The notes: generated by a model from the letters alone, not told the origin. DNA of 64,000 nt from Periconia sp. R9002 (GCA_023627715.1 JAMAHW010000004.1:620001-684000); one strand, 5' to 3'. Positions 1 through 12,791 are shown, numbered from the stretch's first letter. A program made the numbers and translations.

Positions 1-1813
1 CAGCCACAGCAGGATGGCTTTCAAAAAGTCGTACGCGAAATGTTCGTGGCGGGGCAAAGCTCTCTCATTCGGCGCGGGTTGTATGACAGCGAAATATTGA
101 CTTATGATTCCTTGCGAATCACCAGGTGTCTGCAGTTGGCCGCCCAGGACACGAGCAAGAGTACCAGTCGCTTGGACGAAGCGTCGATAAGTTGATCGAG
201 TGTCTCGAAGCTTATTCTGCAGCGCCACATCGACAGGAGATGGGTCTACAGGGTAACGCCATGATCTTGACACTTCATCCATGATTGGTAATATTGCGGC
301 TGCTCGGCCCAGAATATCATCAAGTCTGGATTGGTATGAGGTGGGATCATCCATATCACATGTTTCGGCAAGATGAAAGATGTCGCGAAGCTTGGTTAAT
401 GCAGACGCGGTCCGGAAATGAGCAGTATTTCGGATGGCGGCCAACTCATCCTGGGACGCAAAACTCTGAGGGGCTTCGATTGAAATTTCCTCGCTCTGAC
501 CATTCCCATAATTCACTCGTAATGCAAGACCATCATCATCAGAACTCTCCGTACGCTGCCGTGAATTGGTTCGATCTACTTCTTCCCGATTAAAAGAACC
601 AGATTTCGGGCGTTTACGTTTACGGCTTTGATCCTTAGAGCGGCGGCCTGCGGAGCTTGTGGATGATTTTGCCACGACATAATCCTCGGAAGCGTCTGGA
701 GCCCTCTGGATGTCAAAACTATAGACGTGTTCTCCCGACCAGCTGACAATAAGCTCATTGGGATTGGCATCGCTAATTTTGCAAGCTGTGATGTGCCCAT
801 TATCAGTCCGTCTCATCCGCTGCTTTCCATCTTTCGCAAACTTTTTCACGCACTGCGTAGCACTATTGAACAGCGCTTCATCGTGATCACTCCAGTTTTC
901 AGGGCTGGAAAGCTTCATTCCTCTTTCCGCGAGCTTGTCCCTCCCCAACATTCGTCGATCATGAAGAAAACAGTGCAGATGGGCCCCTCCCAGGGCTATA
1001 TAATGCGGCTGTGACGGTGAACAGGACACAGTGTTTAAGTCCAGGTGGTAGCGAGAGTAAGAAATGAGAGGGGCAGGAATGTTGTCAGAACCCTCGGCAG
1101 CCCAGCTGGGTAGCATTGTATCTCTTGGCGGAGGATACGTTTGGGGAGGCTGACGTATGTCCCATTGGCGCACATCACCGTCTTCCGAGCAAGTGAGAAA
1201 GTAGAAGGGGCTGTCTTCCGTTACTATCCGCTTGACCGTATCGGTGTGGCATTTGAACGCCTTTGCATTGGTGTCACCTTGCGTCAAGGTGATGCCATGG
1301 GGTAGACCCTGATTGCCTATGCGGTACCTGGCTCCGTTTGACCTTCTCGAAGATGTTCCCCGTAGAGCGGAATGGCCCGAATGTTCAATATCAAATATAC
1401 GGACATCGTCGGTCGCCGAGACTATGGTACGGTCATTGGAATAAGGCATGAACTTGACGGAGAAAATGTTGGAGGTATGACCGGTTACGATAGATGTGGT
1501 GAGGTTGAACTGCGACGTGGACGAGTCGGGATGATAGCTGTGAATGTTGATACGGTGATCGTCGGAGCCGGAGGCGAGTAGACGGCCAGACGTGGACCAG
1601 CTGATGGAAGTTAGTCACGGTGAAGAGTGCCAGTTGGAAGGGAGAGGCATACCATAGAGCGTTTACGCATCCTGTATGGCCTTCAAGCTCATTGACAATA
1701 TCCAAGTCCTGAACCCATTTCCTGTCGCCGTAGAGACCTGGTACGCCGGGATATCGGGTGCGATCTGAGGCGATCTCCCGTTTGAGCAAACGATCGAATA
1801 TCGTGTTCTTCAT
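1..1813 (-). CDS. DCAF/WDTC1-type WD40 repeat protein, 3'-truncated by window edge
   Basis: Likely substrate receptor of a CUL4-DDB1 ubiquitin ligase, or a related WD40 scaffold. The start ATG is at 1811-1813. Exon 1 encodes MKNTIFDRLLKREI and, further on, LEGHTGCVNAL. A 52-nt GT-AG intron (1652-1601) follows, and the frame then stays open to base 1. Exon 2 shows WD-repeat signatures (SGRLLASGSDDH, TGHTSNIFSVKF, then FLTCSEDGDVRQWDIR). The WDIR is a WDxR motif of the kind DDB1-binding WD40 proteins carry. A basic low-complexity linker (RRSKDQSRKRKRPKS) follows, and near the edge HFAYDFLKAILLWL resembles the helical C-terminal part of WDTC1/DCAF relatives. The C-terminus lies outside the window. 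It is divergent from the kinase gene at 3041. Family assignment is confident; the exact orthologue (DCAF5, 6, 8 or WDTC1-like) is not. Confidence 0.85.
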
Positions 1814-3040
1814 GGCGACGGTGCGAGGCTAGGAGCTGTACTTGATATGAGGCGGAAACAGAGGCAAGGGTGTAGGAGGAGTACGAGGGAGGTAAGAGGA
1901 GCAAAGGCGGCGTGGAAAGAGATGGAACTTTTGGATGGAAGCGGACAGATCAGTCGGGCGGAATGAGCTGTCGATGAGGGTGACGGACGCAGAGACGGGC
2001 AGTTGCACGCATTGCGCAGTGGGAGCGGTAGGCGTTGTGGGCGTGGAGGGCTGCAGAGGTCGAAGGTCGTTTGGCTTGAGAGAACAATGACGCTGAATCC
2101 ATCCAACTAGGTCGAAGCGGGTGGTTTCACGGACCATTTATCCACAGTACACCACATGGTCCACGAATGAGGCACCGGCAGTAGGAAGAAGCAAATAAAA
2201 TCCATCATAGACTTGATGACCAAAAAAAACTGGTGAATGGCAAGCTCTAAGAAAGCATGGAGGTAGTAGTTACCATGATAGGCAACTGGATATATACATG
2301 TATCAATAGATTGCTACGGGAATGCTACATGGCTCTGCAGATGGCAAACACCCTTTTCCAGAATGATAACGTATTGGATTCTTTTGCATGTCGTATGGAC
2401 TCCTACCCCAAGTAATTGCAAACCCATCGATTGGCAACTAGAAACCATCCAAGCGCCTGGATAAGCGCGCGCAGAGGCAGCAAGACACAAGGAAGGCTCG
2501 CCCAAAGGTCGCAAACCAACCAGGCGGGCAGGCAGCATTTCTTCTTAAATAGCCCAACTGCTTACCGTTATACTATCTATCCTTAGCATCAATCCGCATA
2601 GCTATTTGCACCGCCCAACCGCCGAAACCCAGCCAGATCTGCACTGCACCCTATTACCCACTCGTTTCGGCCAGGTCCCCCATACAGTAGTTACAGCAGC
2701 AGGTCGACGATAATAATCCCGCTAGTTCTAACCACCATAAAATAAGTACTTGGGGACCGCATTCCCCACCCTCGACTCAAACACGGCCGAATCAACCTCC
2801 CCCACCACCACCACCCTTCGTCCAAGCTCTCGCCGAACCCCTCCACCGCTGCGCATCGCCAACCAGCTCACCTCTGCCGCCGACATCCTCTGGGACCCCC
2901 AATTCACCTCCCGTCCGCCGCCCGGCACACTCAAGCCCACTCACGCAGGCACCCTCTCCGTCGCCGACCGCACTGACTCATCCATCAGCGTCAGAAACCT
3001 CGGTGGCGGCCAGTCCCTTCCCGTCCCCGCATCCCCCGCC
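1814..3040. other. divergent intergenic region
   Basis: About 1.2 kb separates the WD40 gene (leftward) from the kinase gene (rightward), so it presumably holds both promoters. The last 300 bases before 3041 are strongly C-rich, and the kinase frame is open there but has no ATG upstream of 3041. I see no convincing gene or repeat in it. Confidence 0.5.
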
Positions 3041-4074
<1,034 letters not shown>

Positions 4075-5015
4075 GTCTTGATGCCCATGGCAGCGCGTTG
4101 CGGGTGACATCATGTAGCTAACGGTGTCAAGCAGTTGGTCTTGGAATCGCGGCAGGAGGCCAGAGTTCCATGCGTCGACTTGCCCTACATCAGTCGCTGA
4201 ATTTAATACCCCCGCCTGGTTTATATCCAGCAACAAGCTTTACAGTCACTCGCTTCATGCAACCAATCAACTGGTCTGACGCGCCGTCCTCTTCCAATGC
4301 TCAAGGCTCAAATACAAATGCAACAAATTTAGGACATGCGCCTGACTTTCCATTGTTTCCACCACAAGAAAATGAAGATGACATTTTACCGTTTAGTGAA
4401 CATAATGACGGAAATGGAAATGAACAGACCAAATGAGCGACATGGTGGTAAGGCGGTGGTTATCGACAGCAGTGACCCCCCAGTATCTTCGTACAGAGAT
4501 TTCCCTTATTGTTTCCAATTATCATGGTAACGGCGCTCGATGGTATTATGCATGGACACGCACGGCTGGCGTCTTGACATGCAAAGGGGGCTTGTCTATT
4601 CTGTTTTTCGCACCGTTGCTTTTCATTTGTAGAGGCCAACGATGTGTTGTGCTTCGGTATATCAGACAGCCCACATTCTTAGAATCAACGTCACTCAAAA
4701 GGCCTTTTGCTAGGTTTCCGTCTGGTGTGATTCCTCGCTATTCCGATCGCGTAGGAGCATTTTCCGAGAGAAGAGTTCAGTGACGACGGGTTCCTCACAT
4801 GACATCAATGACGCATACCTAGGTACCCTTTTGACTGAAAAGAAGGTGGAAATGTTTACCGGTTCAATAAGTTCATCAAATTGCATTGTGGATTCGTTAA
4901 CCACCCAAGTAAGACTACTCCAAAAGAAAATCCAGATGTCCCAACTGAAAACCAAACCCCTTCTATCCATCACCAACACCCAAACCTTCCCCTTCCCCTT
5001 TCCCCCCATATTAAC
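4075..5015. other. convergent 3' intergenic region
   Basis: This is 940 bp between the kinase stop and the catalase stop. It should contain the 3' UTRs and poly(A) signals of both. Short open frames at 4170-4436 and 4433-4783 have no recognisable domain or coding-like composition, and I reject them as genes. Confidence 0.5.
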
Positions 5016-6008
5016 CTACGACCCCCCTACACCCCCGGCCTCCCTCCTCTCCCTCCCACTAACCAAATAAACATTCGCCCTCACCTCCAACAAGGGATCC
5101 GCACTCGGCTCGACCCCCTCCACCCTCGGAATCGGATCGAAAATAATCTTCCGCTGCCACTCGCCACTCTCGACCCCATCCTTCACCAACTCATCCAACA
5201 CCACCTCCCCCAACTCCACCACCTCCCTCTCGTCGGGCCACAGCACGGTCGCATCGTCCGTGACATCCGTCGGAAGCGCGACTTGCGCCGTGAGCTTGAA
5301 CCGAATCGGCGTCTTCCCCTCGCTACCGCTCAATCGCGCTACCAAATCCTCGTACAGATACTCGTCCCCCTTCCCCTTTACCTCGTCTTCAGACAACACA
5401 TGTCGTCCTTCAACGGGCTCAACACAGTACCGCACCGCCGTCTTCTTCTCATCAGCGACAAGCCAAAACGCATTCACCCCAAAATACCGCTCGGTCGCGA
5501 AACTCGCCGGACTCGGTTTCGGCGTCTCGAGGAACCGCGCCGTACTCGGATGTTGCTCCAAAAACTTGGGCACCAGCGTCGCGGCATCCGCCCCCGTCGC
5601 CGCGCGCAGGAACTCGAGAAACTCCTCTCCCGTGCGCGTCGGGAACAGGGGCGTGCTGTGCGTGATGACATCCGTGTGGCGCCTGCGGCCGTCGGCGCCG
5701 GCGGGGAGGTGGAAGCGCAGCGCGAGGCCGCGCGGGTTGGCGTTGGGGTTTGTGTCGGGGATGCTGGGGAGGCCGGTGGAGGAGGAGAAGCGCGCTGTGA
5801 GGGGGATGGGGGTCGGGGAGGTTAGGTGCGGGGCGGTTGTGAGGGGGGTGGTGGTGGGGAGATTGGGCGTGAAGGTGCCGTGGAGGAGGTGGCCTTTTGC
5901 GTGGGCGGGGCGGTTGGAGGAGGGAACGGAGGGTCCAGCTGCGGTGCGGAGGGTGGAGACGAGGGAGGTGCTTGTGTGCAGGGTGGTGGGGTTGGTGGTG
6001 AGTGGCAT
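5016..6008 (-). CDS. SrpA-like heme catalase/peroxidase
   Basis: Small catalase-related heme peroxidase of the SrpA-like subgroup, which decomposes H2O2 or organic peroxides. Single exon, 330 residues, starting at the ATG at 6006-6008. The distal-side motif RPAHAKG places the catalytic His at 36. It is followed by HGTFTP, then RFSSSTGLPSIPDT and ANPRGLALRFHLP, the usual catalase-core order. IIFDPIPRVEGVEPSADPLL is followed by RANVYLVSGRERR, which supplies the proximal heme-ligand Tyr (about 314). The length fits this compact subgroup rather than the 500-700 residue classical catalases. No signal peptide is evident, so a cytosolic, mitochondrial or peroxisomal location is open; the last residues are not an obvious SKL. 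The coding strand is very C-rich. It converges with the kinase gene. Confidence 0.9.
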   Translation of the reverse strand: MPLTTNPTTLHTSTSLVSTLRTAAGPSVPSSNRPAHAKGHLLHGTFTPNLPTTTPLTTAPHLTSPTPIPLTARFSSSTGLPSIPDTNPNANPRGLALRFHLPAGADGRRRHTDVITHSTPLFPTRTGEEFLEFLRAATGADAATLVPKFLEQHPSTARFLETPKPSPASFATERYFGVNAFWLVADEKKTAVRYCVEPVEGRHVLSEDEVKGKGDEYLYEDLVARLSGSEGKTPIRFKLTAQVALPTDVTDDATVLWPDEREVVELGEVVLDELVKDGVESGEWQRKIIFDPIPRVEGVEPSADPLLEVRANVYLVSGRERREAGGVGGS

Positions 6009-6667
6009 TTTTCTTTGGTGGTTTGGGGTTTGGGTGATTTCTTGAGTGGATATAGGGGGTGTCGTTCGTGTGTTGTGCCCTTAAGCGTCGTGTCGTATCG
6101 AATATGATAATTCTTTCCCTTCTTTCCTTTCTTCTCTTCTCAAAAAAACACTCTTATAAAAAAATTCAAACTTTGTCCAAAATCAATCGCGTACAAACAA
6201 ATAGATGAGTTTCGTGAATACCTACATTCCTTTACCTCCCCACCCCTTTTTATACCTCCCTCTTCCCCTCACCACTACCACCAAGACCAACAATTCCAAA
6301 TCCAACATTTACAAATCAAAAAGCGAAGAAACGCCAAAATGGTATAATCGCGCCTCCAAACAAATACGATAACGAATGTTGGAACGTTCGAGCGCTGATT
6401 AGTGATGACAACTGCTTACTCAAGCGTTCTCGGCTAAATGTCGAGGATGTATGGGGGATAGTTAGCAAATGGCGTCATGCAGGTAGGGTCTTGGTCAACC
6501 GTTATATGTACGTTCTGATGGATGTGGATGTTGGGGGCGAGGGGAGAGGGGGGGTAAGTAAGCATGGCTTGTGGTTTGTTGATGTTGGTTTGTGTGTGAG
6601 GGAATAATAGGTATAGTACTCTTACTATTATATAACTCACTATGTCAAATAGTGCGGCATCTTATTT
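6009..6667. other. catalase promoter plus an orphan leader-like segment
   Basis: The region upstream of the catalase ATG is expected to hold its promoter. On the + strand, 6225-6345 reads like the 5' leader of a well-expressed fungal gene: pyrimidine-rich, then CACCAAGACCAACAATTCC-type A/C-rich sequence, ending in CGCCAAAATGG. The ATG at 6339-6341 is followed directly by GTATAATCG, which could be a donor. If spliced at the AAG before 6424, a short open frame of about 60 codons follows, with no recognisable product. I cannot support a gene; it may be a remnant or an ncRNA leader. Confidence 0.25.
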
Positions 6668-9517
6668 CTACACTAAGAGAGCCCGGGGCCCTGAAGGTGG
6701 GGTAGATATGTATCTCCACATGCCCTTGACCTGTCCGTGAGTCGTAAAAGTGTGACGCAGGGTACTGTCAGCTTCTTGAGGCCTGCTGGTGGTAGGCTTG
6801 ACTATCCATGAAACGCTCATACTACGTAAGTTTGGCCGAGGAATCGATTCCAGCATCATATGGTAAGGTTGGAAAACTACACAACTCCCGCTTGCATCGC
6901 CGTCCACGTCGAAAATGCTTCTCCTCTCAGCCAAGTCTTGATGCCCGGAATCTTTCGCTGCAAGTCTAGAAGCAAACGATGCCAAGAGGTCACCTTGAGT
7001 TATCTGGAATTTCATTACTTCCTTCGGGTCGTTGGGCGTCTTGTTCTGTTGGACTTGGCTGGTGGTGGAAGCCACGGCGCTGAAAAGATTTTTTGTAAAA
7101 AGCTCTTCTTGATGTTTTCGTTTGAGGTTGCCCGAGAGATTACCCTGGAGCGTCGTTTCGGTCTTATCACTATTGAATTTCGAAGAATTCGACGATGTTA
7201 TCGATTCCGCCGCGTTCCTACCGACCCAGACGCCGCCTTTTTCCATAACGCGGTCGATGATCCAACACTGGTGGAATCTCCCATCGGGACTGTGCTCCAG
7301 TGAGAACATTCCCCGTCGGTTTTCGGTGCTTAGTCCTACGGGAAACTCCTTGACAGATTCTATTCCTTGTTTGAGCCATGGATTGTTGGAACCTTTCCAT
7401 CTATGGTCCAGCGTTGAATTTACAACGGAATCGGCAGCTTCTATCTCATTTTGAGCAATGAGAGCTTGAATAATCTCAAAAAGAAGATGGGTCGTTGCTC
7501 TTGCTACAGTTGAAGGTGGCGTTTTGGCGATGCTTTTGTTGAGAGAAAACCATGAATCAGCATACTTACGCTGAAGATGCTGCAGACTTATGAACCGATC
7601 CATGTCCCAAAATATTCCGAGCAACGATAATCCCGAACTCGATAAGAGCTCTATGTAACCGGGACCAGTGAATGTGTGCTGTCCGTACGGGTTCCAAGAT
7701 CCAGAATAGATATGCGGCAGCCGCGCGTGGACATTGAGATTCCAGGAGAAGTCCGTCTCTATTTCTGTTTGAGCCGGGGTAAATACAACTCGTAGTCAGC
7801 ATTATGTTGAGATAAACACAGACCCACTCACCATGGTTCTTTTCTGTTGGTCTCCGATAGAATTCTGGAGTGATCAAGGAAAAGTCACCGTTAGAGAGAC
7901 TCAACGCCATCATACAGACAGCAAGACTATCCTGTGTCTCCCCTAGTCTTGCTGTGTCTAGTCTAAGACCGTATCCACACATGTTAGCCACAATTGCTAA
8001 TTTGTCGGTCACACTATACAATTCACGCAGCCTCAAGTATGTCAAAGCAACTGCTGCATTGCATACACGTTGGCGTCTTGACCTGTTGATGGATATCATC
8101 TCTCTTTCCCTGGGTGCTTCAGGATGAAAGATCATCAATCTCTCCAATGTCGTTTTTGCATCCGCAAACAAGGCCGGTGCAGTCGTTGTGCGCGTGGAGT
8201 TAGGTGCCTCTCTTGGGGTTTTGCCGTGTTCAATATCTCGTTGTATGTGCTGTCTCAGGATACCGCTGACCGGTTCGAGGAACGATTTGATACACTGGAC
8301 TAGGGTATCCAACCGTATAGCTATCTCGGTAAGTGAGCTCTCATGACAGATAAGAGTCCATCCCGTGATCTTTATATTTTTCGAGCGCGGAAGTAGCATG
8401 GTCATATTACCGCTCGAAACAAACGCTTCCTTTAGGAATATAAGTCATTTGAATAAACGTCAGAAGCCAGGAAGCTTACCTGAAGTACCCACGCTCGAGT
8501 ATTCCATTTATCGTTAACTATAATTGAAATTGCCTCGGTAAGGTTGTGGAGGTCAAGTGTCCGACATCCACGAAATGCACGCCGTCCCCGTAACTTTCGA
8601 ACAGAATGGGCGTGACTTGCTTCATAAACTAGAAGTAGAGCATCTAGATGTTTCTGTTGCAGAAACGAACTCATTAATCCAATGGAGGTGTGGGCTTCTA
8701 AATATACCAAATCCATCGCTTGAATAGCCAGCTCCTTTTGTGAAGGCTGGTCTTGCTCAATGCATTCCTACAGTTCTGTCACTGCAATCCCTCGGGATTA
8801 AAATATCCGAGAGATACTTACCTGATCAATCCAGATCATTCGAAAGCCATTCTCTCTCGCAAAGTCCACAACGCGGTCGATCGTTGCCTTGCTAGCACGT
8901 ATGTTGCGAGTACTGCCATCTTCTTCAACAACCTTGTAAGGAACCTTTGACGATCCATTTGCTTCAGCAGACTCGGCTGCCCAGCAATAGGACACAGCAA
9001 TAAAATGTCGACAATGACGCCAAGCATTAGCATCGAGTCTGCGGATCCTGAAGGTGTTTACGACACCTTGGTTGGGAAACAGAGGGATATGTTGGCAGCA
9101 AACGCACGTGCGCTCACAAACATGTATGCATGGATCTGAGTACTCTTTCAGGGCCATTTCTCGAGATTTACCTCCCTTTGCGTAATCGGCGGTCTTGAGC
9201 TGGAATTGGAAGTGGGATTCGCACTGGTGGCCAGAAGGTACGGGAATCCTCATCTCACATCGCCTACACTGTCCAAAGATTCCAGCATCATTTGATGGGA
9301 TTCGCTCAACATCTTTCTCGGTTTCTCGGGAGTTCTCTGGTATAATCTTCTGGCCGTAGAGGTCAGAGTCATCGAAAGTAAGAAAACGAAGGTTATGGCT
9401 CCATGCCACTGCGTGATCGCGAACGATCTGATGCTTCAGAATATCGTCTATTTCAGAGGAGAGGATCGTTCGAGAGGCCTTATTGCAGCCTTTTAGAAGT
9501 TTATTGTCGTCAATCAT
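6668..9517 (-). CDS. HET-domain (heterokaryon incompatibility) protein
   Basis: HET-domain protein of 892 residues in four exons (9517-8822, 8767-8480, 8429-7832, 7764-6668). The introns are 54, 50 and 67 nt and the phases agree across all junctions. HET proteins can trigger cell death upon non-self recognition in hyphal fusion. The HET core runs from HFIAVSYCWA (about 171-180) through FRMIWIDQ and ECIEQDQPSQKEL to WNTRAWVLQEAFVSSGNM. It is followed by family-typical C-terminal blocks (SDKLAIVANMCGYGLRL-like, SLSNGDFSLI, MFSLEHSPDGRFHQCWIIDR, PYHMMLESIPRPNLRS). Ahead of the HET core lies a Cys/His-rich segment (C84, C87, H97, C99, H102; then C130, C134, C138, C140, C141, H143) that could bind zinc. 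It is divergent from the AAA ATPase. No TM segment or signal peptide. Identification is strong; its partner and allele type are unknown. Confidence 0.9.
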
Positions 9518-10133
9518 TCCTGCACTTCGGCGGCTGTATACACCGGTAAGTTTTTTGTGGTCGTGTAGGATCTATGAGAAAATAGGGATCGATCGAAGGC
9601 ATAACAGAATCAGATATTTGTTAGCCCGACTCGAGGAGATATTACTAGTGCATCAACATATCTGAGCTTACTTTCCGGTGAAATATTTCGATGCATATTG
9701 CTAACATCGGGCTGAAATCAGGCTGGCTGGCCCGTAGAACATGCGTTACAGGGGTGAAAACTTCACCGCCAGCATCGCATATTGTCTTATCACAAACTTT
9801 GTAAAGTCTCTTGACCGGACGTTGTCAACAAATGGCATTTTCCATCTTATAGCATGGCATTACATTACATTGCATTGCATGAAAACCGGTGAGAAACACG
9901 TCCCAGCCAGCCCCATTCGTTGCTGCCTGTTTGTTGCCTTCAATGTGTAACCTCCGACCCGTGAACACGAGGACATTCACCTCGGACCAATCTGCCAATC
10001 GCTCCATTTATCATTTATCAAACACAGGCTCTCGACTCTAAGCACCGAAAGTTCGATCTGGACACTTATACATTCAATCTTCCTGACATGGGGATTTAAG
10101 AAAAAACTACCATCAACGTTCAAGACGCTGGAG
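9518..10133. other. shared divergent promoter of HET and AAA ATPase genes
   Basis: This 616-bp region lies between two start codons pointing away from each other. It contains a short degenerate tract built on CATTA/CATTG units (about 9862-9882). I see no gene in it. Coregulation of the two genes is possible but not shown. Confidence 0.5.
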
Positions 10134-12443
10134 ATGTATCCCACACCCGCCCATCCTGAAGCTCAGGCGCTTTCTACCTTTCCCAGTGACCATGTCTCAT
10201 CAAGACAGCCAGTAGAAACTGAGCCATCTGTTCCACCAGGCATGCTCCTGGAGAGCAAAGATCTTTACAGATCGAATCCTCAGGCAGAGTGGGAAGTGTG
10301 GGCCCCGGATGACATCGGAATCGATGCGAAAGAAACGGATGCTTCGGCCAAGTTCGCTTTGATTGTGAAGCGCGACAGAGTCCAAGAAGATGATGGATCC
10401 TCTAAACTTCAATTACATTCCGTCAAGATACAGAGTCCACATATCAAGGAAGCGTTGGGCCCTGTCTTTGAAAACTACCCGGGGATCAACACAAACCTGA
10501 GGAATCTCAGTTTTTCTGCCCCCTTTCGGGAATTCTTCTACCGGCGAAAAGAATTTTTCCAGGTTTCAAAACAGCTAAATGATGACGAGACACGGAGTGC
10601 ACACTTCAAGTTGCTATTTGACATCATCCATGCCGAGATTGAACCTCACATCAAGGAAATTGAAGACCTCATGTTGCACAATTCGATCAACTTCAACTAC
10701 CTTTGGGCCATCTTTGAGCCTGGGATGGAGATATATTCTCTAGTCGATGGGCAGCACCGTATCTATCGCCTGACCGATTCGTACTACAGGCCTCTGCCTG
10801 ACAAGACAAAGCTTTTCTGTCTATCCTGTCAATTCATCGACACTGATGGGGTTCACTTTGGTTACAAATCGGCCACTCTCACGATTGCAGAGTTTTCGGA
10901 TGTCATGCCGCTCGTAGAGCTAACTGCCCTTCCTGCATACATGAAGCCCAACCTTGAATCTATCCAATCTCAGATTATCGAGCGAGGGAAGAAGTTTGAG
11001 AGTTTGAACGGCTGTCACTATAAGGCATATAGTGGAGTTTACGTCTCTGCGAATGATTCTTGGGGAACTTCGCGAAAAGCTACGGTATGATGCTTTCGAA
11101 AATTGACATCTCTCCTCTCGCTGATCAAAACGTTAGCTCCAACACGGGCGCATCATGATTGACGATGCCATGTATCGTCAATACAATGGAGGTACCGAGA
11201 AAGTTTTGCAGTCCCTCGACGACCCTGCTTCAGGAATAGCAGAAGCCTCTGTCGGGTCATTGTTCAGCTTTGATGATATAGACGACTTCGAGATGGCAAA
11301 TGCTCCACCTGCGTATCAGGCAATGAAATATGCAATGGATGGTGCAAGACGCCGTGCGGCTATTTCCCGTTCTCAGTCAAAACGTAAGTCCACTAGATAA
11401 AGTATGTTATGCCAGACTGATCCAGGTAGGCCCCTCGTCTACGAGTCTGAGTGAAGGGCATTACATATTCTGTTCGCCGATGATTCAGGGGTTCTGTTTT
11501 ACTTCAAAGCAGTGGGGTAAGTAATATTTGAAATAGTAAACATGCATATGCACTGACGCGAGAATCCGGTTAGTGTCATTGTATGTAGACAATGTTGCCG
11601 ATATCTCGTGGAGTATAGAGGCTTTTGATCGCCTGATCCTTCCTCATGACTATAAGCGACTAATAAGAGGTTTCGTACACACTCAGCTGTCTTCAGTAGA
11701 TGGATTTGATGATATAATGAAAGGAAAAGGTCGGGAATCGTGATACTTATAATTCCGGACATTGGGAACTAACTCAAATGTAGGGCAAGGCATCATTATG
11801 CTTCTCAGTGGTGAACCTGGAACTGGTAAGACTCTCACGGCTGAGTCAGGTAAGTCTTTCACTTCGTTATGTAGTAGCATCTATAATGACCATTGTCTCA
11901 GTCGCGGAAGATATGCGCAGTCCACTGTATTCAATCGCTGCAGGTGAGCTAGGCGAATCAGCAGGCGAAGTTGAACGCAGCCTACGCCGCGTCTTGGAGA
12001 TCTCCACCAAATGGGGAGCTGTTCTCCTCCTTGACGAGTGCGACGTTTTCCTCGAAAAACGCTCGAGCAAGTCAATCCAGCGCAATCAGCTTGTCTCCGT
12101 GTTTCTGCGTTTACTGGAATATTATCAAGGCGTCATGTTCCTGACGACTAACCGCATCGACGCGTTCGACCCGGCGTTTGAATCTCGCATTCACCTCACC
12201 ATCCAATTTCCAGCACTTGATTTAGAATCGAGGCTACATATCTGGAGAACATTTGTACGACCAAAGAACACTTTAGCCAAGTATGCGAGTGTTGTGGGAG
12301 ATGATGATCTGCAGCAGCTTGCAACAAGGGAGTTGAATGGGAGGCAAATCAAGAACATCGTCAAAACCGCAAGGCTATTAGCTGCAAGTGAGAAAAGGTC
12401 ACTCGAGATAGACCACATCGAGGCTGTCTTGAGAGTTAAATAG
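10134..12443 (+). CDS. AAA-family ATPase with N-terminal DUF7025-like region
   Basis: Fungal AAA+ ATPase of the uncharacterised type with a long N-terminal region resembling DUF7025. Six exons give 682 residues: 10134-11084, 11137-11383, 11430-11516, 11574-11729, 11784-11849, 11902-12443. The N-terminal half has no known catalytic motif (NFNYLWAIFEPG, CQFIDTDGVHFGYKS). The link segment HYIFCSPMIQGFCFTSKQW precedes VDNVADISWS. The ATPase core has Walker A GEPGTGKT (about 490-497), Walker B AVLLLDECD (about 542-550), a TTNR sensor and the conserved arginine in FESRIH. The C-terminal lid is near LNGRQIKNIVKTARLLA. The fourth donor is GT followed by CGGG, unusually weak, but the phase requires it and the protein context (KGKGQGIIML) fits. 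Its role is not known; remodelling of a protein complex is the generic expectation. Confidence 0.88.
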
Positions 12444-12662
12444 AAGGGTACAGGGGACATTGTGTTTAGCAACCTTTGCGAAATATAGGTCTAGGCGAGC
12501 GGATATATAGTTCTCGAGCCGCCGTAGAATGCGATGGCACATAACTGGTCGGAGGGACTAAATAGAAAAGAACTACGACAGGAGAGATATAGGAAGCTTT
12601 CTAACGCCTTATTACGGCATGATTCGCGCAAATACGATTTTAAGGAGGTTACTAAGTAGTAG

Positions 12663-12691
12663 GTGACCTCCCGACGTGTCACCCCCCTGTA
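12663..12691. repeat. fragment related to the inverted-repeat element at 62.5 kb
   Basis: GACCTCCCGACGTGTCACC followed by CCCCTGT closely matches the terminal inverted repeats of the element at 62543-62710 (CCTCCCGGCGTGTCACCCC). A second end is only hinted at near 12452 (GTACAGGGGACA). I therefore call a related end or relic, just downstream of the AAA ATPase stop, rather than a complete copy. Confidence 0.55.
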
Positions 12692-12791
12692 CTATACGTC
12701 TCCGTCGTCCCTTAAGCTCTTTCTACCTCAAGTGCCGCACCACCTACCAATCTAGCTCCCCAAAAGCGACACTATCTCATCCGTAGACTAA

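Noticed and set aside
4881..5825. 314-codon + frame opposite the catalase gene
   Set aside because: Pro/His/Arg-rich shadow of the C-rich catalase coding strand; the - strand frame has clear catalase motifs.
7530..7575. Possible 38-nt intron (GTAAGTATG...AAAAG) in the last HET exon
   Set aside because: Splicing it leads to a stop within 10 codons and it would be too short; the unspliced frame continues into conserved HET C-terminal blocks.
12452..12691. A complete 240-bp MITE downstream of the AAA ATPase
   Set aside because: Only the right end clearly matches the 62.5-kb family; the left end shares too few bases (GTACAGGGG) to claim a full element.
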